From Flavobacterium sp. (GTDB taxonomy: Bacteria; Bacteroidota; Bacteroidia; Flavobacteriales; Flavobacteriaceae): a DNA stretch of 64,000 nt. The number at the start of each line of letters is the position of its first letter. Position 1 is the stretch's first letter. The position numbers and the translations under genes are program-made. Shown here in pieces: positions 26,296 through 34,375 of the stretch. The stretch spans positions 39,498 to 103,497 of the forward strand of contig JAEUTY010000028.1 of assembly GCA_016787805.1 (NCBI GenBank), in the 5' to 3' direction. The notes beneath the pieces are model-generated. The model did no database searches and was not told where the DNA came from. It worked only from the letters and a program-made list of their open reading frames with translations.

Positions 26296-28278
26296 TTAGT
26301 GATGTGAATGATCAATACGGCGCATTTCTATGTTTTCGGGAGCGTGTAGCACCAATGGAAATTGTTCTACTTTTACCGAACTACTATCCAAACCGAAGCC
26401 TTTTTCTTCTGATAAACTCAGTTTTTTAAGTAAGAAATAGGTATTCATGACAATTTTTTCAAAGAAAGTCAAGTCGCTATCGTTGGACAAGAATTTTTCA
26501 GAAAGCACGAATTTAAAGTCGCCCAAAATTTGATTTTTGCTCAATGATTCGTAACGGCTCGTGATGTCTACTTCGCCATTTTTCACCATTTCTTTGATGA
26601 CTTGTTTGAACATCAAATTGATTTTGGTAGGTTCGCGGAAACCAAGGTAAAAATCAATGCGATACAAATCGTCTTTTACGATTTCGGTTACGCGGTATTC
26701 TTTTTTATACGGTTCGCTTAGAATATTAACGTGGATAAACCAATACAAATCCGCTCGTTTCGGGCGTTTTTGTAAAATGGAATACATTACTTTTTCTTCA
26801 ATTTCATCGCTACGATTGGAGTTGGTCATGTACACCAAATGTGTGGCGTATTTTGGAATGGATAAATCGACACTCAAATCGGCCAATACTTTTTTGTAAT
26901 CGTTGATCTTAACGATTTTGGTATAACTTTTACTAATTTTCTTAGCCAAAAACCAAGTCGACATGATACCAATTAGTACGATGGCAATGAGTAAAGTAAC
27001 ATAACCTCCGTCAAAGAATTTTACAATATTGGCTGCTAAGAAGCTAAATTCAATAATGATATAAATGAGAATTAAAGGCGCAATAAAGTACCATTTTACT
27101 CTTTTCATGATCAAGTAGAAATTCAGCAAAATAGTGGTCATTATCATACATAAAACGATAGCCAAACCGTAGGCATGTTCCATATTACTTGATTCTTCAA
27201 AGTGCAATACAATTCCAACACAACCCAAAAATAGTAACCAGTTGATGGATGGAATGTACAATTGCCCTTTCAAATCGGTTGGGAAATTGATTTTGACTTT
27301 AGGCCAAAAATTCAATCGCATGGCTTCGTTGATAAGTGTAAAGGAACCACTGATTAAGGCTTGAGAAGCAATTACAGCTGCCATAGTCGCAATTACAATT
27401 CCGATAGGTTGGAACCAAGTTTCCATAATTAAATAGAACGGATTTGGATTCGAACTACCAAGTTGTTCAAGTGTTTTTCCTTCGTGAGCCATTAAATAAG
27501 CGCCTTGACCAAAGTAATTTAGAATCAGCGTTGTTTTTACAAACATCCAACTGATGCGAATGTTTTTTCTTCCACAGTGTCCCATGTCTGAGTACAAAGC
27601 TTCAGCTCCAGTTGTACAAAGGAAAACAGCACCAAGTATGAAGAAACCTTGGTCGCTCACATCACTTGTAAGTAAATGATAAGCATAATAAGGATTGATG
27701 GCATTGAATACTTCAAGGTTGGTTACCATTTGAATTACACCTAAAACGGCCAACATCGTAAACCAAATTAGCATCATTGGAGCAAAGAATTTTCCGACTA
27801 ATTTAGTTCCGAATTGTTGTATAGTAAAAAGCACAAATAATATGGCAATTACAATAGGAATCGTCGGAATATCGGGTTTGAAAATACGCAAACCTTCTAC
27901 AGCAGAAGATACCGAAATGGGCGGTGTGATGATTCCGTCGGCCAATAAAGCACTTCCACCAATGATAGCTGGAACAATCAACCATTGAATTTTAGTTCGT
28001 TTAACTAAAGCATATAAAGCAAAAATCCCACCTTCACCATGGTTATCAGCACTCAACGTGATGATTACATACTTCAGCGTAGTTTGTAACGTTAATGTCC
28101 AAAAGATACAAGACAATCCACCGAGAATCAAGTCTTTGCTTATCGGACTGTCTCCAATAATCGCTTTCATTACGTAAAGTGGTGATGTTCCGATATCTCC
28201 GTAAATAATTCCTAATGTAACAAGCAATCCTGCTGCGGATAATTTACTATGGAGATTTTGATGGCTATGTGAGCTCAT
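26296..28278 (-). CDS. kup: KUP-family potassium uptake protein
   Basis: Potassium/proton symporter of the inner membrane, 660 aa with about 12 helices in the first 440 residues and a cytoplasmic C-terminal domain. Family marks: LGIIYGDIGTSPLYVMKAI near residue 20, DNHGEGGIFALYAL, and GQGAYLMAH. ATG at 28278 (MSSHSHQNL) is chosen because the -7 box at 28300-28307 covers the earlier in-frame ATG at 28302. Confidence 0.95.
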   Translation of the reverse strand: MSSHSHQNLHSKLSAAGLLVTLGIIYGDIGTSPLYVMKAIIGDSPISKDLILGGLSCIFWTLTLQTTLKYVIITLSADNHGEGGIFALYALVKRTKIQWLIVPAIIGGSALLADGIITPPISVSSAVEGLRIFKPDIPTIPIVIAILFVLFTIQQFGTKLVGKFFAPMMLIWFTMLAVLGVIQMVTNLEVFNAINPYYAYHLLTSDVSDQGFFILGAVFLCTTGAEALYSDMGHCGRKNIRISWMFVKTTLILNYFGQGAYLMAHEGKTLEQLGSSNPNPFYLIMETWFQPIGIVIATMAAVIASQALISGSFTLINEAMRLNFWPKVKINFPTDLKGQLYIPSINWLLFLGCVGIVLHFEESSNMEHAYGLAIVLCMIMTTILLNFYLIMKRVKWYFIAPLILIYIIIEFSFLAANIVKFFDGGYVTLLIAIVLIGIMSTWFLAKKISKSYTKIVKINDYKKVLADLSVDLSIPKYATHLVYMTNSNRSDEIEEKVMYSILQKRPKRADLYWFIHVNILSEPYKKEYRVTEIVKDDLYRIDFYLGFREPTKINLMFKQVIKEMVKNGEVDITSRYESLSKNQILGDFKFVLSEKFLSNDSDLTFFEKIVMNTYFLLKKLSLSEEKGFGLDSSSVKVEQFPLVLHAPENIEMRRIDHSHH

Positions 28279-28299
28279 AATTGTATTTAAAAAAGAAAG

Positions 28300-28307
28300 C
28301 AAAGGTA
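28300..28307 (-). promoter_or_regulatory. -7 element of kup
   Basis: TACCTTTG on the minus strand, 21 bases before the ATG at 28278. No clear -33 TTTG at usual spacing. Decides the downstream start codon. Confidence 0.5.
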
Positions 28308-28332
28308 TTTAAATTACCAATTTGAAATAAAA

Positions 28333-28359
28333 AAAGCACTGATTTTTTTTCAGTGCTTT
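28333..28359 (-). terminator. Terminator of the repeat-protein gene
   Basis: Arms AAAGCACTGA and TCAGTGCTTT with a loop of T residues, 22 bases after the stop at 28381. Confidence 0.9.
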
Positions 28360-28380
28360 AGTATTTATAGTATTTTAAGA

Positions 28381-29715
28381 TTATCTTCTTGAACTACCTG
28401 AGTTTGAGCTTCCTCTTGGTGAGCCACCTCCTGAATTTCCTCTTGGAGTTTCATTGATTGAATTGTTTCTCACGCTAGTATTTGTTCTAGGCGATTCATT
28501 GATAGAGTTGTTTCTTATTCCTGAATTTCCTCTAGGAGTTTCATTAATCGAATTGTTTCTCACACCTGAATTTCCTCTTGGTGATTCGTTAATTGAATTG
28601 TTTCTAATTCCTGAATTTCCTCTAGGAGTTTCATTAATCGAATTGTTTCTCACACTAGTATTAGTTCTTGGCGTTTCATTGATAGAATTGTTTCTCACAC
28701 CTGAATTTCCTCTTGGTGATTCGTTAATTGAACTGTTTCTAATTCCTGAATTTCCTCTTGGCGTTTCATTGATAGAGTTGTTTCTCACACCTGAATTTCC
28801 TCTTGGTGATTCGTTAATTGAATTGTTTCTAATTCCAGAATTTCCTCTAGGCGTTTCATTGATAGAATTGTTTCTCACACCTGAATTTCCTCTTGGAGTT
28901 CCAACAGCATTTTCATTTCTTACATCATTGGAACGTGTGTTTAACGCTAAGTCATTGTTTCTTCCAACGGTTCTAATGTTTCTTGTTTTATCCAACTCAT
29001 AACGATTTGCATAACCTGAATGTCTTTGTGTGAACGAACGATTTGGATATTGTCTTTCATAACCATTGGCTCTTCTTCCATAGTAATTTACATAAGCATT
29101 ATGGCATCTTCTGTAACTAACGTAGTTGTAATGATGGTTAAAGTTGATGAATAATCCAATATGGCTTCTGTATCTAAAAATCGGAAATGGTGACCAAGCA
29201 TAATAATAGGTTGGATAATAACCCCAATACCAACTAGAGCAGTAAGGACGGTAATTGGGTGTCCAGAAATAAGTATAAATCACTGGTGTATGAACGTAAA
29301 CTGGCTCATAAATATAATTGTCGCCATACATATACACATCACCTACAACTTGAACTTGTACACGATTATTGCTGTCTTTTTCTACTTCAACTGTAGCCAC
29401 ATCTTGAAACAAATCTTTCCCCAAAACCGATTGTACTACAATAATATGTGTTCTGCCTTCTGTTGATTCAATTACACGTAAATAATCTACTTCATTATCG
29501 TTGTTTAAATCCAAATTGGATATTTGATTTTTTGGATCATTCAAACGGTATTCAAAATCTTCAAGGTCTTTCGAATCTCCAAAAATAGAAGCAATCGCTC
29601 GCAAATCGAGGTTGTCACTAATTTCAGAATTCATTGCATTGACAGTTGTTCTGTCTTGCGCAAATACATTTACCAAGAACAAACTCAGTAGCGATGTAAA
29701 TAATTTTGTTTTCAT
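28381..29715 (-). CDS. Exported protein with ten 15-residue Arg/Asn/Ser repeats
   Basis: 444 aa, family known to me only as conserved hypothetical in flavobacteria. Signal peptide MKTKLFTSLLSLFLVNVFAQ; a N-terminal domain (20-140) with the acidic segment LDLNNDNEVDYLRVIE; a Tyr/Trp-rich middle (about 150-215, WYWGYYPTYYYAW); then nine full copies of NNSINE(T/S)PRGNSG(I/V)R and a partial tenth, ending in Gly/Ser/Arg. Units alternate in a 30-residue higher-order pattern, with two variant units PRTNTSVR. ATG at 29715 starts the signal peptide; the frame continues upstream. Low complexity suggests a surface or matrix role (inference). Confidence 0.8.
   Translation of the reverse strand: MKTKLFTSLLSLFLVNVFAQDRTTVNAMNSEISDNLDLRAIASIFGDSKDLEDFEYRLNDPKNQISNLDLNNDNEVDYLRVIESTEGRTHIIVVQSVLGKDLFQDVATVEVEKDSNNRVQVQVVGDVYMYGDNYIYEPVYVHTPVIYTYFWTPNYRPYCSSWYWGYYPTYYYAWSPFPIFRYRSHIGLFINFNHHYNYVSYRRCHNAYVNYYGRRANGYERQYPNRSFTQRHSGYANRYELDKTRNIRTVGRNNDLALNTRSNDVRNENAVGTPRGNSGVRNNSINETPRGNSGIRNNSINESPRGNSGVRNNSINETPRGNSGIRNSSINESPRGNSGVRNNSINETPRTNTSVRNNSINETPRGNSGIRNNSINESPRGNSGVRNNSINETPRGNSGIRNNSINESPRTNTSVRNNSINETPRGNSGGGSPRGSSNSGSSRR
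28430..28900. repeat. 45 bp tandem repeat inside the coding sequence
   Basis: About ten 45-base units encoding the 15-residue repeat. Many neighbouring units match at nearly every base, including synonymous positions, which points to recent duplication and homogenisation rather than old repeats under protein selection. Confidence 0.9.
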
Positions 29716-29813
29716 AATTTCTATATTTTTGGTTCGTAAATAGCATTTGTTGGAAATATCCAATTACTGTGCCATTTGATGCCATTTACAAATCGTTAAC
29801 AATAATTAGTAGC

Positions 29814-29821
29814 TATATTTG
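29814..29821 (+). promoter_or_regulatory. -7 element directly before the Asp-box lipoprotein gene
   Basis: TATATTTG ends 7 bases before the ATG at 29829, so the transcript would be leaderless or nearly so. Confidence 0.5.
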
Positions 29822-29828
29822 CATCATT

Positions 29829-30881
29829 ATGAGAAAATTAATCTTCGCTATCACGATAATCATAGGATTTGTTAGTTGTAATTCGGTTAAAACGAATGAA
29901 ACTAAAATGCCTTCTATAGTAAAAATGGATACTATTCTTTCCGATAAAATAAGTATTAGAGCAATTGTAGTTGATGGCGATAAAGTATATTATGGTGCCG
30001 ATAAGAAACGGATAGGTTTCAAAAGTTTGCTCAATGCTTCAAAATTTGAACGCGCGATTTCTTACGATTCACTTTCGTTTGAGTTTAGAAGTTGCGCGGT
30101 AACCAACAATTATGTTTACTTTTTGAATGTGGGAAATCCAGCGGTTTTATATCGTTTTTCAAAGGATTTGAAAGTAAAAGAAGTCGTTTATACCGAAAAA
30201 CACGAGAAAGTGTTTTACGATAGCATGCAGTTTTGGAACGATTTGGAAGGCATTGCTGTTGGTGATCCAACCGACAATTGTATGTCGATAATTACCACAA
30301 AAGATGGAGGTAAAACCTGGAACAAAATTCCGTGTTCACAATTGCCTTCCGTGGTAGATGGAGAAGCAGCATTTGCGGCAAGCAATACGAATATTGTACT
30401 CAAAGGTAATTCGGTTTGGATAGTTTCGGGTGGAAAAAAATCGCGGGTTTTTTACTCGTCAGATAAAGGCGCAACTTGGACTTACTATGAAACACCAATT
30501 GTACAAGGCGAAGCCATGACCGGAATTTTCACCGCCGATTTTCACAATGAAAAAATTGGTTTTGTGGCTGGTGGCAATTACGAAAAACAAACTCAAAATT
30601 TTCAAAACAAAGCACTAACTACTGATGGTGGAAAAACATGGAAATTAGTTGGTGAAAATACTGGATTTGGTTATGCTTCGTGTGTACAATTTTTTCCAGA
30701 AAGCAACGGAAATAAATTACTTTCTGTAGGTGGAACAGGCGTTTTTGCATCCAATGATAAAGGAACTACCTGGACCCAATTGAGTGCTGATAATTCCTTT
30801 CATACGATTCGTTTTCTCAACAAAACTACAGCTATTTTAGCGGGGAAAAATAAAATAGTTCGAATGCAGTTTTCAGAGTAA
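29829..30881 (+). CDS. Asp-box beta-propeller lipoprotein (Ycf48/BNR-like)
   Basis: 350 aa. Lipobox GFVSCNS (C at about 16). At least four Asp-box motifs: TTKDGGKTWN, SSDKGATWTY, TTDGGKTWKL and SNDKGTTWTQ, which mark blades of a beta-propeller. Similar proteins are annotated variously as oxidoreductase, sialidase-like or photosystem assembly factor-like; no catalytic residues of sialidases are evident, so a binding role is safer. ATG at 29829 starts the lipoprotein signal. Its stop abuts the stop of the next, convergent gene with no spacer. Confidence 0.8.
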   Translation: MRKLIFAITIIIGFVSCNSVKTNETKMPSIVKMDTILSDKISIRAIVVDGDKVYYGADKKRIGFKSLLNASKFERAISYDSLSFEFRSCAVTNNYVYFLNVGNPAVLYRFSKDLKVKEVVYTEKHEKVFYDSMQFWNDLEGIAVGDPTDNCMSIITTKDGGKTWNKIPCSQLPSVVDGEAAFAASNTNIVLKGNSVWIVSGGKKSRVFYSSDKGATWTYYETPIVQGEAMTGIFTADFHNEKIGFVAGGNYEKQTQNFQNKALTTDGGKTWKLVGENTGFGYASCVQFFPESNGNKLLSVGGTGVFASNDKGTTWTQLSADNSFHTIRFLNKTTAILAGKNKIVRMQFSE

Positions 30882-31340
30882 TTATTTGCGTTTGTCGCGG
30901 TATTGTTGCAGCAGTTTTTTACTGAACTCGTCTTCGGCTTTTTTGAGTTTTAGAATTTTTGTTGCAGGCAAAACACCTTTTAAATTAGTGATGAATTTTT
31001 TGCGCAATTGATGCAACTCTTCTTCAGCAGTTTCCATTTGATTGATCAAAGTGGTTGCTTCTTTTTCAGTAAGTTTATCTGAACTTTGCGAACGATCCAT
31101 GTAATTTTTAATTCTTTCTTGACGGATTTCGCGCTGTTTTTCTTCAAAATCATTGTATAAAGGCCAGAACTTGGCAGCTTCGTCGGGCGTTAAATCCAAT
31201 TCAGATGTGATGTAAGCAATTTTCATCGACTTGACTTGCTCTTTCTTTTGTTGCAATTTTTCCTTGAATTTTCCGGGTTGCGAATAGGATGCAATCGATA
31301 GAAATAACAACAGTAGGGTAATTGTTTTTATATTTTTCAT
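30882..31340 (-). CDS. Periplasmic Spy/CpxP-like helical protein in a sigma-factor operon
   Basis: 152 aa. Signal peptide ending ASYSQ, then a highly charged all-helical body with LTPDEAAKFWPLYNDFEEKQREIRQ, a motif found in periplasmic proteins that accompany ECF sigma factors in Bacteroidota. Third gene of the sigma factor, membrane protein, helical protein operon; 5 bp after the membrane protein gene. Possibly senses envelope state or metal (inference). Confidence 0.78.
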   Translation of the reverse strand: MKNIKTITLLLLFLSIASYSQPGKFKEKLQQKKEQVKSMKIAYITSELDLTPDEAAKFWPLYNDFEEKQREIRQERIKNYMDRSQSSDKLTEKEATTLINQMETAEEELHQLRKKFITNLKGVLPATKILKLKKAEDEFSKKLLQQYRDKRK

Positions 31341-31345
31341 GATGT

Positions 31346-31759
31346 TTAGTTTAAAATTTGATTTTCAATATCGGCTTCATCGTACAAAATTTCTTCAATG
31401 GTCTCCGATTCTATAGATGATTCAATTGGAATGTTTTTCAAATCTTCTTCGTCTAAGTATTCTACAATTTCGTCATCGCTCAAATCAGAATGATACGTTA
31501 AATAGTTTTCAATTTCGATTGCGTGAACTTCTTCCGTATTGTTGTCCAAAAGATTCATCATCGGAATACTTAAGGCTACAACCAAAATTGCAGCTGATGC
31601 GTACATCCAACTTCGGTTTCTTGTCCAAAACGAAATTACCTTGGGTTCTTCTTTGGGTAATTGTTGCATTACCTTGGCAGAAAAATCAGTAAAATAGATT
31701 TCCTTTGGTGAAAATCCAGAGGTAATTTTGGGTTCTTTATCTAATTTAAAATCTTCCAT
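31346..31759 (-). CDS. Single-pass membrane protein, probable anti-sigma factor
   Basis: 137 aa: acidic N-terminal part (1-45), one membrane helix (SWMYASAAILVVALSIPMMN, about 50-69), and a strongly acidic C-terminal part (about 75-137). No zinc-binding anti-sigma motif (HxxxCxxC). Assigned by position directly between an ECF sigma factor and the Spy-like gene; orientation of the ends is inferred. Confidence 0.65.
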   Translation of the reverse strand: MEDFKLDKEPKITSGFSPKEIYFTDFSAKVMQQLPKEEPKVISFWTRNRSWMYASAAILVVALSIPMMNLLDNNTEEVHAIEIENYLTYHSDLSDDEIVEYLDEEDLKNIPIESSIESETIEEILYDEADIENQILN

Positions 31760-31789
31760 ATTGTTTAGATTGATTTTTGTATAAAAGGT

Positions 31790-32332
31790 TTAATCTTCAT
31801 TAAAATATTCTTCAATTTTTTTTACGGCATGATGGTACGAGGCTTTCAAAGCTCCAACAGAAGTTCCCAAAATTTCGGATATTTCCTCGTATTTTAACCC
31901 TTCGAAATACTTCATTTTGAATACCAATTGTTGTTTTTCGGGCAACAAATGAATCGCTTTTTGCAATTTAATTTGGATTTCATTTCCGTCAAAAAAAGTG
32001 TCCGAATGTAAGTTCTCGACAATTTTACTTTGCAAAGCTTCACTAGTCATTCCGTTGCGTTTGGCTTTTTGATTGATAAAAGTGATGGCTTCGTTAGTCG
32101 CAATTCGGTACATCCATGAAAACAACTTCGAATCGCCTTTAAAATCTTTTAAATAATTAAATACTTTGATGAAAGTATTTTGCAATACATCGTCGGCATC
32201 GTCATGATTCAATACAATGTTTCGGATGTGATGGTACAACGGTTTTTGGTACAATTGCAAGAGTTTCTCAAACGCTTTGTGTTGTGTTTGAGGATGCAAT
32301 AATTCGCTTATGAATTGCTTTTCGTCTTGCAA
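31790..32332 (-). CDS. ECF-type RNA polymerase sigma factor
   Basis: 180 aa. Region 2: DDADDVLQNTFIKVFNYLKDFKGDSKLFSWMYRIATNEAI (about 41-80). Region 4: LPEKQQLVFKMKYFEGLKYEEISEILGTSVGALKASYHHAVKKIEEYF (about 130-177). First gene of a three-gene operon with a membrane protein and a periplasmic helical protein, a layout typical of envelope-stress sigma systems. Confidence 0.93.
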   Translation of the reverse strand: MQDEKQFISELLHPQTQHKAFEKLLQLYQKPLYHHIRNIVLNHDDADDVLQNTFIKVFNYLKDFKGDSKLFSWMYRIATNEAITFINQKAKRNGMTSEALQSKIVENLHSDTFFDGNEIQIKLQKAIHLLPEKQQLVFKMKYFEGLKYEEISEILGTSVGALKASYHHAVKKIEEYFNED

Positions 32333-32391
32333 GGTACTTTTTTAGCTATAAGAATAAAGATAAGACAAAAGGTTTAATTCAAATGAAAAAA

Positions 32392-33465
32392 TTATTGATT
32401 TTGAGCTGTGGTTTGAGGTTTAGGTTTTGGAATAGCTGGGCTAGCAACTACTTTTGGATACACAGGATAATACAACTCGGTTTTCCATTTGGATGGATGT
32501 TTGTCGTCGATAAAACTGAAATTGTAAACCTGATACGGATTCACAGCAAAATTTCGCTTTAATCCATTTTCAAATAAATAATCAAGTACTTTTTGGTTGG
32601 CTTGTTTTAAATGCGAATAATCACCAGTTAAAGTAGCTTTTACAGCAGAAAAACCTTCTATTTTGCCCGATTCAATATCGCTTCCAGCCATAATTCGAAT
32701 CGAATCTTTCACCGGAATACAAACCGAAAAATTGGTGGTTTGTTTAGTTTCATCAAAACTGTTGTAGATTACAAAGGGTTTGCCGTGCATGACCATTTTA
32801 TTTTTTTCAAAAAATGCAATCATCTTTGGCATCATGATTTTGATGTTTTTAGACACTTTATCATTATAACTTATAATCGTTTGACAAAGGTAAAATTGCT
32901 TAGGTTTGGCCACGATTCCGTCTACTTTGATGTTAAAAGTATTGAGTTCATAATCTAAAGTGCGATCCAATTTGAACAAACTTTTTTCGTAAATATCGCC
33001 AATGATGTTATCGATTCCACCATTCAAAAAAGCTTTGATTTTCATTGAAACACTCATTGTTCCTTTGGTTTGCCAAGTCACTTTGGTTTTGCCAAGCGTG
33101 TCTTTGAACGTCCATTTTCCTTCGGTTTCGGTTTCGTTAAAAACCATTTTTTGTTGGATAGAAGTGTTTTCTTTTACATCAATTGTTTTGATGAATCCTT
33201 CTGAAGTGCCGTTCCACGAACAATTCGCTCCTTTTCCAACTGTTTTTGCAGGAAAAATAAATTGTGTTTTACCGTTTTCTTCCGACCACGAGGCAAAAGT
33301 TTCCCAATTGCGGAAATCGTTGACAAAATTATATACTGTAGCACGGGGAGTTTTGATAATTTTTGAACGCGTAATGCTGTAATCGCCTTTTTGTGTGATG
33401 ATGAAGACAGTTAAACCAATCAGGAATAAAAGTATCAGAAGTAAAATATATTTTAATATTCGCAT
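32392..33465 (-). CDS. Membrane-anchored SRPBCC / GyrI-like ligand-binding protein
   Basis: 357 aa: an N-terminal membrane helix (about 5-25), an SRPBCC domain (about 30-165, ATVYNFVNDFRNWETFASW), then a C-terminal GyrI-like effector-binding domain (about 190-335, with KPQFYLCQTIISYND) and a Pro/Gln-rich tail. The combination suggests binding of a small hydrophobic compound. Stands alone with no partner regulator. Confidence 0.75.
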   Translation of the reverse strand: MRILKYILLLILLFLIGLTVFIITQKGDYSITRSKIIKTPRATVYNFVNDFRNWETFASWSEENGKTQFIFPAKTVGKGANCSWNGTSEGFIKTIDVKENTSIQQKMVFNETETEGKWTFKDTLGKTKVTWQTKGTMSVSMKIKAFLNGGIDNIIGDIYEKSLFKLDRTLDYELNTFNIKVDGIVAKPKQFYLCQTIISYNDKVSKNIKIMMPKMIAFFEKNKMVMHGKPFVIYNSFDETKQTTNFSVCIPVKDSIRIMAGSDIESGKIEGFSAVKATLTGDYSHLKQANQKVLDYLFENGLKRNFAVNPYQVYNFSFIDDKHPSKWKTELYYPVYPKVVASPAIPKPKPQTTAQNQ

Positions 33466-33546
33466 CTTAACAATAAAAAAGAAGTAGTTCGTTGTTGTAA
33501 AAGTAATAAAATTATCAATCTAATGAACATTTCTTACAAAAATCGA

Positions 33547-33735
33547 TTAGCGTTTGAAAACTATTTTGATTACAAATAGTAACAAGATGAACAAAATAAA
33601 CCCTATCAAGATTTTGTAACTTCCTTTGTAAAATTTTTGGTGTAAACTTTTATCGCCTTTGTAGGCAAAATACGCTGCAATAACAAAAGCAACAAAAAAT
33701 AATGAGGCAAAGACCAATTGACCCGAACTGAACAT
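33547..33735 (-). CDS. Small two-helix membrane protein
   Basis: 62 aa. Two predicted membrane helices (LVFASLFFVAFVIAAYFAY, about 8-26, and ILIGFILFILLLFVIKIVF, about 42-60) joined by a basic loop KGDKSLHQKFYKGSYK. I recognise it as a conserved small protein of flavobacteria but know no function. Own start ATG near 33735 with no long neighbour on the same strand within 80 bp. Confidence 0.65.
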   Translation of the reverse strand: MFSSGQLVFASLFFVAFVIAAYFAYKGDKSLHQKFYKGSYKILIGFILFILLLFVIKIVFKR

Positions 33736-33812
33736 GATATTTTTTTCAACAAAAATAGTTAATTGTTTTTGAACGTGGTTTTAAAATGGAAAAAGAAAAG
33801 CGGTTATTTTTG

Positions 33813-33899
33813 TTTTTTTACCACGTAGATTCATAGATGTAAAGAGTGATTTTAAAATGACCAAGAGAATAATCTATGAATCTATATGGTTCAAAAAAA
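33813..33899. repeat. Long inverted repeat upstream of the MazG-like gene
   Basis: Perfect 13-base core arms TAGATTCATAGAT (33826-33838) and ATCTATGAATCTA (33872-33884), extended outward by ACCA/TGGT and T6/A6 with small interruptions, giving arms of about 26 bases around a 33-base loop. Shape and flanks resemble a small dispersed element rather than a terminator. Confidence 0.7.
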
Positions 33900-33918
33900 T
33901 AACTAATTAATTATAAAA

Positions 33919-34302
33919 ATGCAAAATCAACTCAACGCTGTAAAAGAATTTCACACCGCTTTCGGTCTCGGTGTAAGTCATACTATACAAGGTGATTTAG
34001 GCGAACAAAAGAACCTGCTTCGTTTTAATTTGATGAAAGAAGAAAACGAAGAATACCTTGAAGCCGTTCAAAATAATGATATAATTGAAATTGCCGACGC
34101 ACTTGGCGATATGCTTTACATTTTGTGTGGAACCATTTTAGAACACGGTTTGCAACACAAGATCGAAGCAGTTTTCGACGAAATTCAACGCAGTAATATG
34201 AGCAAATTGGGCGAAGACGGAAAGCCAATTTATCGCGAAGATGGCAAAGTGATGAAAGGACCGAATTATTTTAAACCAAGTTTTGAGGAAATTTTGAAGT
34301 AG
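33919..34302 (+). CDS. MazG-like nucleoside triphosphate pyrophosphohydrolase
   Basis: 127 aa, all-alpha NTP pyrophosphatase fold. Metal-binding motif EENEEYLEA then EIADALGDMLYILCG (EExxE-x(n)-ExxD). Converts NTPs, possibly damaged or non-canonical, to NMP and pyrophosphate. The end EDGKPIYREDGKVMKGPNYFKP is typical of HAD/MazG-like phage and bacterial homologues. Single gene. Confidence 0.82.
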   Translation: MQNQLNAVKEFHTAFGLGVSHTIQGDLGEQKNLLRFNLMKEENEEYLEAVQNNDIIEIADALGDMLYILCGTILEHGLQHKIEAVFDEIQRSNMSKLGEDGKPIYREDGKVMKGPNYFKPSFEEILK

Positions 34303-34375
34303 TCTCAGTTTTCAGCCACAGTTTTCAGTTTTAGTCCTAAGAAATTACTGCAAACTGTGACTGCGACTGTAAACT
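34303..34375. repeat. Word repeat filling the spacer to ilvE
   Basis: Begins with the base after the MazG stop: TCTCAGTTTTCAGCCACAGT, further CAGTTTT words, then AACTGTGACTGCGACTG up to the ilvE stop. The last 23 bases (34353-34375) are identical to 62211-62233 next to the ndk stop. Confidence 0.8.

Noticed and set aside
28430-28900. CRISPR array
   Set aside because: The 45 bp units abut without spacers and encode an in-frame repeat peptide.
28454-29002. Long plus-strand reading frame of 182 codons, Leu- and Phe-rich
   Set aside because: It is the exact complement of the 45 bp repeat in the minus-strand gene, so it stays open only because the repeat is periodic; no start context and no homologous look.
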